This document shows positions 25,804 through 34,871 of a DNA stretch of 64,000 nt, one piece after another (the first letter of the stretch is position 1; each line of letters starts with the position of its first letter). The notes under the pieces were generated by a model. The model worked only from the letters and a program-made list of their open reading frames with translations, was not told the DNA's origin and did not search any database. The position numbers were made by a program, and so were the translations under genes. The stretch spans positions 1-64,000 of the forward strand of contig SUYX01000002.1 of assembly GCA_015060225.1 (NCBI GenBank), in the 5' to 3' direction. The DNA comes from Bacteroidales bacterium (GTDB lineage Bacteria; Bacteroidota; Bacteroidia; Bacteroidales; UBA932).

Positions 25804-26883
25804 ATGGCAGAAAAGATTCTTATGAAGGGTAACGAGGCAATAGCCTATGGTGCCATAAGGTGTGGCGCTGACGGTTATTTCGGGTATCCTATCACTCCAC
25901 AATCAGAGGTTATGGAGACATTGATGGAACAGAAGCCTTGGGAAACAACCGGTATGGTTGTCCTTCAGGCAGAAAGTGAGACTTCATCAATTAATATGGT
26001 ATATGGGGGCGCCAGTACCGGCAAGAAGGTAATGACTTCTTCAAGCAGTCTGGGTATTAGCCTCATGGCAGAAGGTTTGAGTTATCTCGCCGGTGCCGAA
26101 CTCCCTTGTGTTGTTGTTAACGTTATGAGGGGTGGCCCTGGTCTGGGTACAATCCAGCCAAGCCAGGCAGATTATTTTCAGGCTGTAAAAGGTGGTGGAC
26201 ATGGAGACTATAAGATGATTGTACTGGCTCCTGCTTCTGCACAGGATATGTATGACCATGTAGGTCTGGGCTTTGATCTTGCTTTCAAATACAGGATACC
26301 AACCATGATACTTTCTGATGGCGTTATCGGCCAGATGATGGAGAAAGTGGAAATGAGGGAGATGAAACCTAGAAGAACTGCAGAACAGGTAAAGGCTGAA
26401 TGTCCATGGGCTTTGACAGGCAAAACTCCAGACAGGGACAGAAATCACATCACATCGCTTGCGTTGGATCCTAATGTCCAGGAAAAGACAAATGTCAGAC
26501 TTCAGGCAAAATACAGGGAGATAGAGGAGAATGAAGTAAGATATGCTACATATATGACCGATGATGCCGAGTATTTGTTTGTTGCATATGGCAGCATGTC
26601 CAGAATTTGTGAGGCTGTAGTTGACCAGGCACGTGAAGCAGGGTACAAAGTTGGCCTTTTGAGACCAATCACACTGTTCCCTTTCCCTGCCAAACAGATA
26701 CAGGATCTTGTTCCTCAGTTAAAAGGAATCCTTACAGTTGAGATGAGTGCTGGCCAGATGGTTGAAGATGTGAAACTTGCTGTAAACGGTAAGGTTCCTG
26801 TAGAATTTTATGGCAGGATGGGTGGCATAATCCCTGCTCCAGACGAGGTTCTTGATGCTTTTGTTAAACATTTCAATAAATAG
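25804..26883 (+). CDS. vorB: 2-oxoacid:ferredoxin oxidoreductase, alpha subunit
   Basis: 359 residues. Starts KILMKGNEAIAYGAIRCGADGYFGYPITPQSEVMETL, the pyrimidine-binding domain of Kor/Vor alpha subunits, then SSLGISLMAEGLSYLAGAELPCVVVNVMRGGPGLGTIQPSQADYFQ. With the other subunits it oxidises a 2-oxoacid with CoA to acyl-CoA, CO2 and reduced ferredoxin. The split between 2-oxoglutarate (KorA) and branched-chain (VorB) use cannot be decided from sequence; pairing with an ADP-forming synthetase favours amino-acid-derived 2-oxoacids. Confidence 0.92.
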   Translation: MAEKILMKGNEAIAYGAIRCGADGYFGYPITPQSEVMETLMEQKPWETTGMVVLQAESETSSINMVYGGASTGKKVMTSSSSLGISLMAEGLSYLAGAELPCVVVNVMRGGPGLGTIQPSQADYFQAVKGGGHGDYKMIVLAPASAQDMYDHVGLGFDLAFKYRIPTMILSDGVIGQMMEKVEMREMKPRRTAEQVKAECPWALTGKTPDRDRNHITSLALDPNVQEKTNVRLQAKYREIEENEVRYATYMTDDAEYLFVAYGSMSRICEAVVDQAREAGYKVGLLRPITLFPFPAKQIQDLVPQLKGILTVEMSAGQMVEDVKLAVNGKVPVEFYGRMGGIIPAPDEVLDAFVKHFNK

Positions 26884-26889
26884 AGGACT

Positions 26890-27651
26890 ATGGATATTAA
26901 AGATATAATTAAACCGGAGAATGTGGTTTATTCCAAAACGCCTATTCTTACAGATGCAATAATGCACTATTGCCCTGGTTGTACCCACGGTGTAGTCCAC
27001 AAGGTTATTGCTGAAGTTATAGAGGAGTTGGGAATTCAGGACAAGACCATTGGAATTTCACCTGTAGGTTGTGCTGTACTTGCATACAATTATCTGAACA
27101 TAGATTGGGAACAGTCTGCCCATGGCCGCGCACCTGCACTTGCTACTGCTACCAAACGTCTTAATCCCGACAAATATGTATTTACCTATCAGGGAGATGG
27201 AGACCTTGCTTCCATTGGAACAGCTGAAGTAATGCATGCTTGCAACAGAGGTGAGAATATTGTGATTGTATTCATAAACAATGCCATATATGGTATGACA
27301 GGCGGTCAGATGGCCCCTACTACCCTACTTGGACAAGTAACTGCAACTACTCCTTATGGAAGAGATGCAAAATTGAATGGTTACCCATTGAAAATTACCG
27401 AACTTCTTGCCCAGTTGGAAGGCACTTGTTATGTTACAAGACAGTCTGCCCAGAATCCTGCTGCTGTGAGAAAATTGAAAAAGGCTTTGAAGAAAGCTTT
27501 TGAAAATTCCATGATGGAGAAAGGTACTTCATTTGTAGAGGTAGTAGGTACTTGTAATTCGGGATGGAAAATGACTCCTGTAAAAGCCAACAAATGGATG
27601 GAAGAGAATATGTTCCCATTCTATCCTCTTGGAGATATGAAAGACAGATAA
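26890..27651 (+). CDS. korB: 2-oxoacid:ferredoxin oxidoreductase, beta (TPP) subunit
   Basis: 253 residues. The TPP-binding segment is YQGDGDLASIGTAEVMHACNRGENIVIVFINNAIYGMTGGQ (GDGD...NN); CPGCTHG near residue 28 provides cysteines typical of KorB. Forms the catalytic heart with the alpha subunit. 6 bp after the alpha gene. Confidence 0.94.
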   Translation: MDIKDIIKPENVVYSKTPILTDAIMHYCPGCTHGVVHKVIAEVIEELGIQDKTIGISPVGCAVLAYNYLNIDWEQSAHGRAPALATATKRLNPDKYVFTYQGDGDLASIGTAEVMHACNRGENIVIVFINNAIYGMTGGQMAPTTLLGQVTATTPYGRDAKLNGYPLKITELLAQLEGTCYVTRQSAQNPAAVRKLKKALKKAFENSMMEKGTSFVEVVGTCNSGWKMTPVKANKWMEENMFPFYPLGDMKDR

Positions 27652-27677
27652 ACCATTAACGCAAAACTAATGACAAT

Positions 27678-28229
27678 ATGAAAGAAGAATTGATAATAGC
27701 AGGATTTGGAGGACAAGGAGTTTTATCTATGGGTAAAATTCTTGCATACTCTGGAATAATGCAGGATAAAGAGGTAACATGGATGCCATCTTACGGTCCT
27801 GAGATGCGTGGTGGTACAGCAAATGTTACTGTCATTTTAAGTGACAAGAAGATTGGCTCCCCTATTCTGGCCAAATACGATACTGCAATAATTCTAAACC
27901 AGCAGTCAATGGACAAATTTGAGAACTCTGTCAAACCTGGCGGGCTCCTGATTTATGATCCCAACGGAATAACCAGACATCCTCAAAGAAAAGATATCAA
28001 TATTTGTTCAATTGAAGCTGCTGAAGAGAGTGCCCGTATAGGCAACCTTAAAGCATTCAACATGATTGTTCTTGGAGCATTCCTCAAAAAGAAGCCTGTA
28101 GTCTCAATGGAAAGTGTTGTAGCAGGACTCAAGAAATCACTTCCTGAAAGGCATCATCATCTTATTCCAATGAATGAGGATGCTATACATGTTGGAATGG
28201 ATAAAGTGGTTGACTATAACGTTTTGTAG
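27678..28229 (+). CDS. korC: 2-oxoacid:ferredoxin oxidoreductase, gamma subunit
   Basis: 183 residues. IIAGFGGQGVLSMGKILAYSGIMQDKEVTWMPSYGPEMRGGTANVTVILSD is the standard gamma-subunit start. Structural and CoA-facing subunit. Last gene of the operon; followed by a terminator at 28251. Confidence 0.94.
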   Translation: MKEELIIAGFGGQGVLSMGKILAYSGIMQDKEVTWMPSYGPEMRGGTANVTVILSDKKIGSPILAKYDTAIILNQQSMDKFENSVKPGGLLIYDPNGITRHPQRKDINICSIEAAEESARIGNLKAFNMIVLGAFLKKKPVVSMESVVAGLKKSLPERHHHLIPMNEDAIHVGMDKVVDYNVL

Positions 28230-28250
28230 TTATATATCTAACTGAAAAGT

Positions 28251-28289
28251 AAAAGTCCTTACTAAAATGTGGGGGCTTTTATTTTTTTA
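28251..28289 (+). terminator. Terminator of the acd-kor operon
   Basis: AAAAGTCC pairs with GGGCTTTT (one G.U) around a 14-nt loop, followed by an A/T-rich run with seven T. Confidence 0.65.
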
Positions 28290-28303
28290 TACAAAAATAT
28301 TGT

Positions 28304-28311
28304 TAATTTTG
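28304..28311 (+). promoter_or_regulatory. -7 promoter motif of the zapA operon
   Basis: TAATTTTG matches TAnnTTTG, 19 bp before the coiled-coil gene at 28331. Confidence 0.6.
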
Positions 28312-28330
28312 CTATTGAATTGTTAATATA

Positions 28331-28624
28331 ATGAGTATAGAGGGTCAAATAGTAACAGTAAAACTGAAAGGTCATATTGAGCAGATAATCTCAAAATATG
28401 AAGTTGCTCTATCTGACAATATCTCATTGAAAGAACAATTGCTGAGAGTTACAAACGAATTGGAATTAAAGAATAACAGAATAAAGGAGTTAGAGCAGAA
28501 AGTTGAGCAGATGCAGCTTGCGGATGCTTTTGCTGCATCAACAGATGATGTGAAGGAGGCTAAAAAGAGGATCGGGAAGATTGTGAAGGAAATAGACAAA
28601 TGTATTTCAATGTTAAATGATTGA
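28331..28624 (+). CDS. Coiled-coil protein upstream of zapA
   Basis: 97 residues. Residues 25-65 form a leucine/glutamate-rich coiled coil (LKEQLLRVTNELELKNNRIKELEQKVEQM), followed by a lysine-rich C-terminal helix. No signal or membrane segment. Ends 2 bp before the zapA ATG, so co-translation with zapA is likely and a cell-division role is inferred only from that. A ZapB-like role is possible but unproven. Confidence 0.75.
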   Translation: MSIEGQIVTVKLKGHIEQIISKYEVALSDNISLKEQLLRVTNELELKNNRIKELEQKVEQMQLADAFAASTDDVKEAKKRIGKIVKEIDKCISMLND

Positions 28625-28626
28625 CA

Positions 28627-28923
28627 ATGGAAGAAGAAAAACAGAGGATTAAGATTACTATAGCCGAAAGGCAGTATCCGCTGACCATACACCCGTCTGA
28701 GGAAGAGAGCATGCGTATTGCAGTGAGCAAGATAAGGGAGATGGTAGAATTCTACAAGAGCAAGTTCAAGGACAGGGATGTTCAGGATGCCCTTTCAATG
28801 TCAGTACTTCATTTTGCAGTAAAAATGGTAAAATTGGAACAGAACCGCGAGTTTGAGAATCTTGTGGATGATCTTAAGGTTCTGGACAAGCAATTGGACG
28901 AATATCTGGCTTCTACCAGATAA
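28627..28923 (+). CDS. zapA: Cell division protein ZapA
   Basis: 98 residues from the ATG at 28627 (an in-frame TTG at 28621 overlaps the previous gene). The globular domain IKITIAERQYPLTIHPSEEESMRIAVSKIREMVEFYKSKF and the C-terminal coiled coil KLEQNREFENLVDDLKVLDKQLDEYL match ZapA, which bundles FtsZ filaments at midcell. Followed by a structured RNA region and rny. Confidence 0.88.
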   Translation: MEEEKQRIKITIAERQYPLTIHPSEEESMRIAVSKIREMVEFYKSKFKDRDVQDALSMSVLHFAVKMVKLEQNREFENLVDDLKVLDKQLDEYLASTR

Positions 28924-28957
28924 CATTTTTAAGACATACAAATAGCTAAATATACTT

Positions 28958-29158
28958 TTAGCCGTTGGATCACAGCTCTTTGCGAAAATCAACACTATAA
29001 ACAGAACCGAGTGACCAACAGACAAAACCAGGCCTGGGTGACCCTTCGGGGGATTCCGTTTGTTACGGGACGTTGGAAGGTTGCGTCTATCATTGGAGCT
29101 CAAATCTTAATTTTTAAGATTTTTCTGAAAACAGCGGGTCCAACGGCTTTTATTATGC
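28958..29158 (+). ncRNA. ssrS: Long hairpin RNA, candidate 6S RNA
   Basis: The ~285-bp gap between zapA and rny holds a rod-like RNA of about 200 nt. The ends AGCCGTTGGA and TCCAACGGCT pair over 10 bp; further in, CCAAC/GTTGG and GACAAA/TTTGTT pair, and the tip has CCC-TTCG-GGG. An AU hairpin AAATCTTAA/TTAAGATTT lies in the 3' half. A single long hairpin with bulges next to zapA matches 6S RNA, which sequesters RNA polymerase. The class is inferred from shape and neighbourhood, not from a model search. Confidence 0.6.
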
Positions 29159-29210
29159 TTGAAACTTAACCAAAACCTATAAATAACACATATAAAAACA
29201 GAGAGAAGAG

Positions 29211-30755
29211 ATGGAAAGCATTACAATTTTAATTTTATCGCTTTGTGGAGCTGTTGTAGGTTTCTGTGCTGCATATTTTGTGGTAAATAATGTAGTTTTG
29301 AAGAAAAAGAAGGCACAGATTCTTAAAGAGGCAGAGACAGAGGGTGAGAACATCAAAAAAGAAAAAATCTTTCAGGCAAAGGAGAAGTTCCTCCAGCTTA
29401 AAAGTGAACATGAACAGTTTATAAACGAAAAGAACAGTCAGATCCAGCAGATTGAGAATAAAGTCAAACAGAAGGAACTTGTTATCAATCAGCAGAATCA
29501 GGAGATCAACAAAAAACAGAAAGAAATAGATCTCATTAAGGAGAACCTTAAGAATCAGGTTGAAATAGTGAACCGCAAGAGTGAGGAGTATGACAGGCTT
29601 AAACAGGAGGCTATTGAGAAAATAGAGAGCATTGCCGGCATGACAGCATCTGAAGCAAAGGCCCAATTGATTGAAACCATGAAGGATGAGGCTAAAACTC
29701 AAGCAATGTCATATATCAATGATGTAATGGATGAGGCCAGACTTACTGCTTCAAAAGAGGCTAAAAGAATTGTCATAAATACTATCCAGAGAACAGCACC
29801 TGAAACTGCAATTGAAAATGCTGTAACTGTTTTCAATATTGAGAGTGACGAAATTAAAGGTAGAATCATAGGACGTGAAGGTAGAAACATCCGTGCTTTG
29901 GAGGCCGCTACAGGTGTTGAAATTGTGGTTGATGACACTCCTGAGGCAATTCTCCTTTCTGCTTTCGATCCTGTAAGGCGAGAAGTTGCACGCTTGGCTC
30001 TTCACCAGCTTGTAACTGATGGCCGCATACATCCTGCCAGGATAGAGGAAGTTGTGGCAAAAGTTCAGAAACAGCTTGAGGATGAGATACTCGAGACCGG
30101 TAAGAGAACATGTATAGATTTAGGTATTCATGGCGTACATATCGAACTGATCAAACTGATCGGCAGAATGAAATACCGTTCTTCATACGGACAGAACCTG
30201 TTGCAGCATGCAAGGGAGGTTGCAAATATCTGCGCAATTATGGCCTCAGAACTTGGTTTGAACCCTAAAGCAGCCAAAAGGGCCGGTCTTTTGCATGATA
30301 TTGGAAAAGTGTCCGATGAGGATCCTGAATTGCCACATGCTATCCTTGGCATGAAACTGGCTGAGAAATATAAGGAGAAACCTGAAATCTGCAATGCAAT
30401 TGGTGCTCACCACGAGGATATTGAAATGAGTTCCCTCCTATCCCCTCTTGTATTGGTAGGTGATGCCATTTCCGGTGCAAGACCTGGTGCAAGACGTGAG
30501 GTTATTGAATCATATATCAAGAGACTTCAAGATATGGAGAATATCGCACTTTCTTATCCTGGAGTAACCAAGACTTATGCAATACAGGCTGGCAGAGAAT
30601 TGAGAGTAATAGTTGGAAGCGAGCAAGTGACTGACCAACAGGCTGAACAGCTTTCAATTGACATAGCCAAGAAAATTCAGGATGAAATGGTTTATCCAGG
30701 ACAGGTTAAAATAACTGTTATCCGTGAAACAAGATCTGTAAGCTTTGCCAAGTAG
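29211..30755 (+). CDS. rny: Ribonuclease Y
   Basis: 514 residues. N-terminal membrane helix (residues 4-26), a long charged coiled coil (30-200), a KH RNA-binding domain with [31 protein letters not shown], and an HD domain with [19 protein letters not shown] and HHEDIEM. Membrane-bound endonuclease that starts mRNA decay. Full length for the family. Ends in an intrinsic terminator. Confidence 0.95.
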   Translation: MESITILILSLCGAVVGFCAAYFVVNNVVLKKKKAQILKEAETEGENIKKEKIFQAKEKFLQLKSEHEQFINEKNSQIQQIENKVKQKELVINQQNQEINKKQKEIDLIKENLKNQVEIVNRKSEEYDRLKQEAIEKIESIAGMTASEAKAQLIETMKDEAKTQAMSYINDVMDEARLTASKEAKRIVINTIQRTAPETAIENAVTVFNIESDEIKGRIIGREGRNIRALEAATGVEIVVDDTPEAILLSAFDPVRREVARLALHQLVTDGRIHPARIEEVVAKVQKQLEDEILETGKRTCIDLGIHGVHIELIKLIGRMKYRSSYGQNLLQHAREVANICAIMASELGLNPKAAKRAGLLHDIGKVSDEDPELPHAILGMKLAEKYKEKPEICNAIGAHHEDIEMSSLLSPLVLVGDAISGARPGARREVIESYIKRLQDMENIALSYPGVTKTYAIQAGRELRVIVGSEQVTDQQAEQLSIDIAKKIQDEMVYPGQVKITVIRETRSVSFAK

Positions 30756-30776
30756 ACAATGCAATTACATTTAAGG

Positions 30777-30803
30777 AAAGGTGACCCCGGTCACCTTTTT
30801 TTA
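30777..30803. terminator. Bidirectional terminator, rny / tamA-like
   Basis: AAAGGTGAC and GTCACCTTT form a perfect 9-bp stem around CCCG, followed by seven T on the plus strand. Sits between convergent genes. Confidence 0.88.
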
Positions 30804-30817
30804 TTATAATAAACTGA

Positions 30818-33130
30818 TTAGAACGGATATCCTACACCAAACTGAAGTGCATAATTGCCTTTTTTGAGAAATGAACGTGGACCTTTCCAGTCATTCTCGG
30901 AAGGGTCATACAATTTGTTTCCCAAATCAAGACGGAGAAGGACAAAATTCAGGTCAAGTCTGAGCCCAACTCCCCAGTCTGCAGCAATATGTTTGTAGAA
31001 TGTATTGAATTTGAAAAGGCCTTCACGAGTCTGTTGGGTATCATCTGTATGGTCCTTTATGTTCCATACATTACCGGCATCCATAAACAATGCACCCTCA
31101 AAATTCCAGAACAAAGGGAAACGGTATTCAATATTTGCTTCAAGTCTCATGTCACCTGTCTGGTTTGGAATAGTAAATGTGGTATCCACTTGAGCATATC
31201 CGGGTCCAACTGTCCTTGCCTGCCATCCTCTAAGGCTATACGCACCTCCTGCCCAGAACAGTTTCTCAAACGGAAGTGTTACAGAATTGCCGTATCCTAC
31301 ACCAATACCGGCCAAAAACCTTGCGGCAATTGACCTGTTCTCTTTTTTCCCAAATTTCCATGTATACACTGCAGACATTTCTGTCCGGTAATACTGTGAA
31401 TATGGAGAATTCCAAATAAGTCTCTCACCATTGGCATTCTTTTTCATTACGCCGTTGAAAAGACTCAACAGATTTCCCGACAAGTCATTTTGCCATCTGA
31501 TATAAAAGTAACTGTGTGCAGGACGTGGAGATGCATCTGTAGTATAGTATATATTAGTACCAAGTCCCATATCCCAGTGGTCCTTATACGAGTTGATCAG
31601 GAAAGGGTCTTTGAGACTTTCGTAAAAATCCGCTTTTAGGCTGTTCAATTTTACAATGTTTACCTGTAATGGTGAAATCTTAAAGAAAAGCCTCTCTCTG
31701 GTGCTCCATACATAGCTGTAGCTGCCGGAAATTATATATCTGGTGTATTCCGGTCTTTCCTGAAAATTATATGAAACGGCAAACTCTGTCCTGGGTATAT
31801 TGGTTGATTTGAACAGATTGTCGGGAAGAAGCAGGAAATTTGGAGTACTCAGAGAAGTGGCAACACCAAACTCTGTTGCCCTCTTATTGTTGCCGAAACC
31901 AAACTGGAAGTCACCCATAAGACTGACATTGAGCAGTTCTGCTCCACGGAGAAGGTTCTTGTGATAATATGAAACTGATGGGGAAATACCAAACAGTCCT
32001 GTAGAATTGATTGAGCTTTCCAGACCGAGCTTGTATCCCTGCAGTTCAGATGCAGTAAGTTTCATTGTACAGTCAACTATGTTGCTGTCAACCTGGTCCA
32101 TCTGTATATTTACACTGCTGAAAAGGTTCAGATTGGATAGCCTTGTATATGTTTTTGAAACTTCCTCTTCATTATATGGATACCCTTCTCTTACATAATT
32201 CATTCTGCTCATTACCCTTTTTCTAAGAAAGAGCTTGTCGCGGTATTTGAATATTATTCCTCTGTATTCAACAGAGTCTGTTGGTGTATTGAGGTTCATT
32301 GCAGGCATTGCTACAACAGAATCCCCTTCAAATATGTATACCAACGGATTTGATGGTTTCCTGATGGGCTGCATTACAACCTTGCCATATCTGAATATCC
32401 TATGTGGTTCAGCATCTTTTGGAAGCTCATTTCTTGTATAATTGTTTATCTCAATTTTGAGTATTGCCTTTCCATTGCCTGAAAGAGTATCTGCAGAGAA
32501 GAAAAAGTAGTTTTTGGAAAAGCCATAATACCCTCTGTTTCTCAATTGGGCAGACATATACTCAGAAGATTCATTAAGAAAATTTTCTGATAGGATGTCT
32601 CCTCTCTTTATTGTATTTTGAAGAGAATCCCTATAGAAAACCTGAGCAAGTTTTTTGTCAGTGATAACATATTCTGTTGAATCTATTGTATACTGTTTTC
32701 CAATTATTATATTGTATAGAACGGTAGTCTTCTTGTTCTTAGTTATGATTGAATCGGTAACATGAGAGTTGTAGTACCCCTGATACTTAAGGTGGTTTTC
32801 TATATTGGATACAGAGGATGCTACCAAAGCTTTGTCAAAAATGACCGGTTCGTCGCCCACTTTCTTTACAAATCTGTCCCAGCCATTACCTTTACCATTA
32901 CTCCAGTTATAAATGCTCATGAACGGATTCCATCCAAAGAGGAAATAGGTATTAGGTTTCTGCTTGATGTATGGCTCAATGGTTGATGTCTCATAATCCT
33001 TGGAATTGAGGATATTAATTTCATTATGTACCAATCTGGACTCACCTTGTGGAATTACTCTGGTTGTAGAACAACCTGCTGCAACCAGCAATAAAGGTAA
33101 AAGGAGATATTTAAAATGATTTTTAGCCAT
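30818..33130 (-). CDS. TamA/BamA-family outer-membrane lipoprotein
   Basis: 770 residues from the ATG at 33130. Lipobox VAAGC (Cys20). The N-terminal half has POTRA-like repeats (IKQKPNTYFLFGWNPF..., GYYNSHV..., NRGYYGFSKNYFFF), and the C-terminal half a 16-strand-type Omp85 barrel with the LRGWQARTVGPG motif and C-terminal YALQFGVGYPF ending in Phe. Inserts or translocates proteins/lipids at the outer membrane. The Bacteroidota version is a lipoprotein, unlike E. coli TamA. Divergent from the trmH-like gene. Confidence 0.88.
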   Translation of the reverse strand: MAKNHFKYLLLPLLLVAAGCSTTRVIPQGESRLVHNEINILNSKDYETSTIEPYIKQKPNTYFLFGWNPFMSIYNWSNGKGNGWDRFVKKVGDEPVIFDKALVASSVSNIENHLKYQGYYNSHVTDSIITKNKKTTVLYNIIIGKQYTIDSTEYVITDKKLAQVFYRDSLQNTIKRGDILSENFLNESSEYMSAQLRNRGYYGFSKNYFFFSADTLSGNGKAILKIEINNYTRNELPKDAEPHRIFRYGKVVMQPIRKPSNPLVYIFEGDSVVAMPAMNLNTPTDSVEYRGIIFKYRDKLFLRKRVMSRMNYVREGYPYNEEEVSKTYTRLSNLNLFSSVNIQMDQVDSNIVDCTMKLTASELQGYKLGLESSINSTGLFGISPSVSYYHKNLLRGAELLNVSLMGDFQFGFGNNKRATEFGVATSLSTPNFLLLPDNLFKSTNIPRTEFAVSYNFQERPEYTRYIISGSYSYVWSTRERLFFKISPLQVNIVKLNSLKADFYESLKDPFLINSYKDHWDMGLGTNIYYTTDASPRPAHSYFYIRWQNDLSGNLLSLFNGVMKKNANGERLIWNSPYSQYYRTEMSAVYTWKFGKKENRSIAARFLAGIGVGYGNSVTLPFEKLFWAGGAYSLRGWQARTVGPGYAQVDTTFTIPNQTGDMRLEANIEYRFPLFWNFEGALFMDAGNVWNIKDHTDDTQQTREGLFKFNTFYKHIAADWGVGLRLDLNFVLLRLDLGNKLYDPSENDWKGPRSFLKKGNYALQFGVGYPF

Positions 33131-33150
33131 CACATCTTTTATATTCTACA

Positions 33151-33200
33151 CAAATTTAATCCTTTTTGTTTAAAAATATTGATAATATTGGATATATTTG
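33151..33200. promoter_or_regulatory. Divergent -7 motifs, tamA-like and trmH-like genes
   Basis: TAAATTTG on the minus strand (33151-33158) and TATATTTG on the plus strand (33193-33200); the second supports the start at 33223. Confidence 0.6.
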
Positions 33201-33222
33201 TCTACATAAATGCAGATTCTTC

Positions 33223-33981
33223 ATGACACCTCTTTCGGCAAATAAAATTAAATTCATAAGATCTCTCTCCCAGAAAAAATTCAGGGACCAGCACAATCTT
33301 TTTATTGCTGAAGGTGAAAAAATTGTAGCTGAGGCACTCAGCTCCGGCTATAATGTAAAAGAGGTTTACCATGAAAAGGAAATAGGGAGAGAGTGTATGG
33401 AACGGATCACTTGTCTATCTTCACCTTCTCCAGTGCTCGCAATAATTGAGAAACCCAATTTTACTCCCGATGAGATATTCTCATCTATTGAAAATTTCTC
33501 ATCTGTAGATTCTTTGTCGGGAAGAAAGCCCCTTTATCTTGCACTTGATGGTGTAAAGGACCCTGGCAATTTGGGTACCATAATCAGAGTTGCTGACTGG
33601 TTTGGAATAGATGCCATATTTGCAAGCCCGGGTACAGTGGAGGTGTGGAATCCAAAAGTAGTTCAGGCTACAATGGGAGCCATTTTCCGTAAGCAAATCA
33701 TTTATACAAATCTGGATAGAGTGTGCAATTGTTTTTCTGCAGCGGGCTTTCCTGTATATGGGACATTCCTGGATGGCAGGAACCTCTATGAAAACCTCCC
33801 TGCTGAATCCAAGTACGGTCTTGTGGTAATGGGTAGTGAATCATTCGGCATCTCCCCCGCCCTTGAATCTCTGATTACAAACAAACTGCTCATACCTCCA
33901 TACCCGGCAGGTTCCGTTACATCAGAATCACTTAATGTGGCAATTGCTACAGCTATAATATGTGCTGAATTCAGAAGATAA
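33223..33981 (+). CDS. TrmH-family (SpoU) RNA 2'-O-methyltransferase
   Basis: 252 residues from the ATG at 33223. N-terminal substrate-binding domain (KKFRDQHNLFIAEGEKIVAEAL) and a SPOUT knot with LDGVKDPGNLGTIIRVADWFG (motif 1), VVMGSESFGIS (motif 2) and VTSESLNVAIATAI (motif 3). Methylates ribose in rRNA or tRNA using SAM; target not determined. The structured element copy 2 begins 10 bp after its stop. Confidence 0.9.
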   Translation: MTPLSANKIKFIRSLSQKKFRDQHNLFIAEGEKIVAEALSSGYNVKEVYHEKEIGRECMERITCLSSPSPVLAIIEKPNFTPDEIFSSIENFSSVDSLSGRKPLYLALDGVKDPGNLGTIIRVADWFGIDAIFASPGTVEVWNPKVVQATMGAIFRKQIIYTNLDRVCNCFSAAGFPVYGTFLDGRNLYENLPAESKYGLVVMGSESFGISPALESLITNKLLIPPYPAGSVTSESLNVAIATAIICAEFRR

Positions 33982-33990
33982 TTGATTCTA

Positions 33991-34102
33991 TTAGAATTAA
34001 ATAATTAACCCTGCCTGCATAATTCGACGGTTGCTAGCTATTGCACAGCAATGGCGTAGCAGAGGAGACTTCGAGCAGGTAGGGTTAATTATATAATTCT
34101 AG
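33991..34102 (+). ncRNA. Structured repeat element, copy 2
   Basis: Basal stem of about 26 bp: TAGAATTA and TAATTAACCCTGCCTGC on the 5' side pair with GCAGGTAGGGTTAATTA and TAATTCTA on the 3' side (one mismatch, G.U pairs). The core repeats copy 1 exactly in both flanking strands, but the inner hairpin is GCTATTGC-ACA-GCAATGGC (34037-34055), so pairs changed together relative to copy 1. Also between convergent genes (trmH-like and rlmB). Confidence 0.75.
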
Positions 34103-34112
34103 AGAAAATTAA

Positions 34113-34856
34113 CTATTTGCTTATTCTTTGTCTTACAGCTTCATAAAGGATTACTGATGCTGCTGCAGAAACATTTAGTGAACCTATGTTACCGGCCATA
34201 GGAATTTTGGCCTCGGCAGTTGCAAGTTTGCGGACTTGGTCTGAGATACCTTTGTCTTCAGCCCCCATAACAATGGCTGTAGGGCCTGTGAGGTTAACAT
34301 CATAAAGGTAACCTTCAGCCTTTTCTGTTGCACATACCATCTGTACATCACTCTGAAGCAGGTAGTATGCAGCTGTCTTCAAATTAGGAACCTTGCATAC
34401 ATTTATTCTCAACAATGCACCAGCAGAGGTCTTTATGGCATCTGGGGTAATTGAAGCACCACCTTTTGCAGGAAGAATTATACAGTCAACACCTGCGCAT
34501 TCTGCACTACGGGCAATTGCTCCAAAATTCCTCACATCACTAACGCCATCCAAAAGGAGGAACAACGGATTCTCTTTCTTGGCAAAAGCCTGCTCAACTG
34601 CAACCTCCAGCTGAACATACTCAACAGAAGGAATTACGGCAATAACACCCTGATGGCGTCCACGGGTAATTTTGTCCAATCTCTCTACAGGTACAAACTG
34701 GAATGCAATCTGTTTCTCCTGCAGCAATGAGAACAACTGCTGGAACTGCTCTCCTGTGAGACCTTTTTTCAAAAACACTTTCTCTATATTCTTTCCTGCA
34801 GAGATTGCCTCAAATACAGGATGCATACCATACAGGTAGTTTGTTTTCTCTTCCAT
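34113..34856 (-). CDS. rlmB: 23S rRNA (Gm2251) 2'-O-methyltransferase
   Basis: 247 residues. YLYGMHPVFEAI at the N-terminus, LLDGVSDVRNFGAIARSAECAGVDCIILP (motif 1), AIVMGAEDKGIS (motif 2) and GNIGSLNVSAAASVILYEAVRQR (motif 3) match RlmB. It methylates a P-loop guanosine of 23S rRNA. 15 bp downstream of the ABC-F gene, so likely the end of the minus-strand run. Confidence 0.92.
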   Translation of the reverse strand: MEEKTNYLYGMHPVFEAISAGKNIEKVFLKKGLTGEQFQQLFSLLQEKQIAFQFVPVERLDKITRGRHQGVIAVIPSVEYVQLEVAVEQAFAKKENPLFLLLDGVSDVRNFGAIARSAECAGVDCIILPAKGGASITPDAIKTSAGALLRINVCKVPNLKTAAYYLLQSDVQMVCATEKAEGYLYDVNLTGPTAIVMGAEDKGISDQVRKLATAEAKIPMAGNIGSLNVSAAASVILYEAVRQRISK

Positions 34857-34871
34857 ATCAGTTAATTTAAT

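Noticed and set aside
12381-34102. Integron attC site or IS200/IS605 end for the two structured elements
   Set aside because: attC has conserved outer ends and a variable middle, the reverse of what is seen; no integrase or transposase is present.
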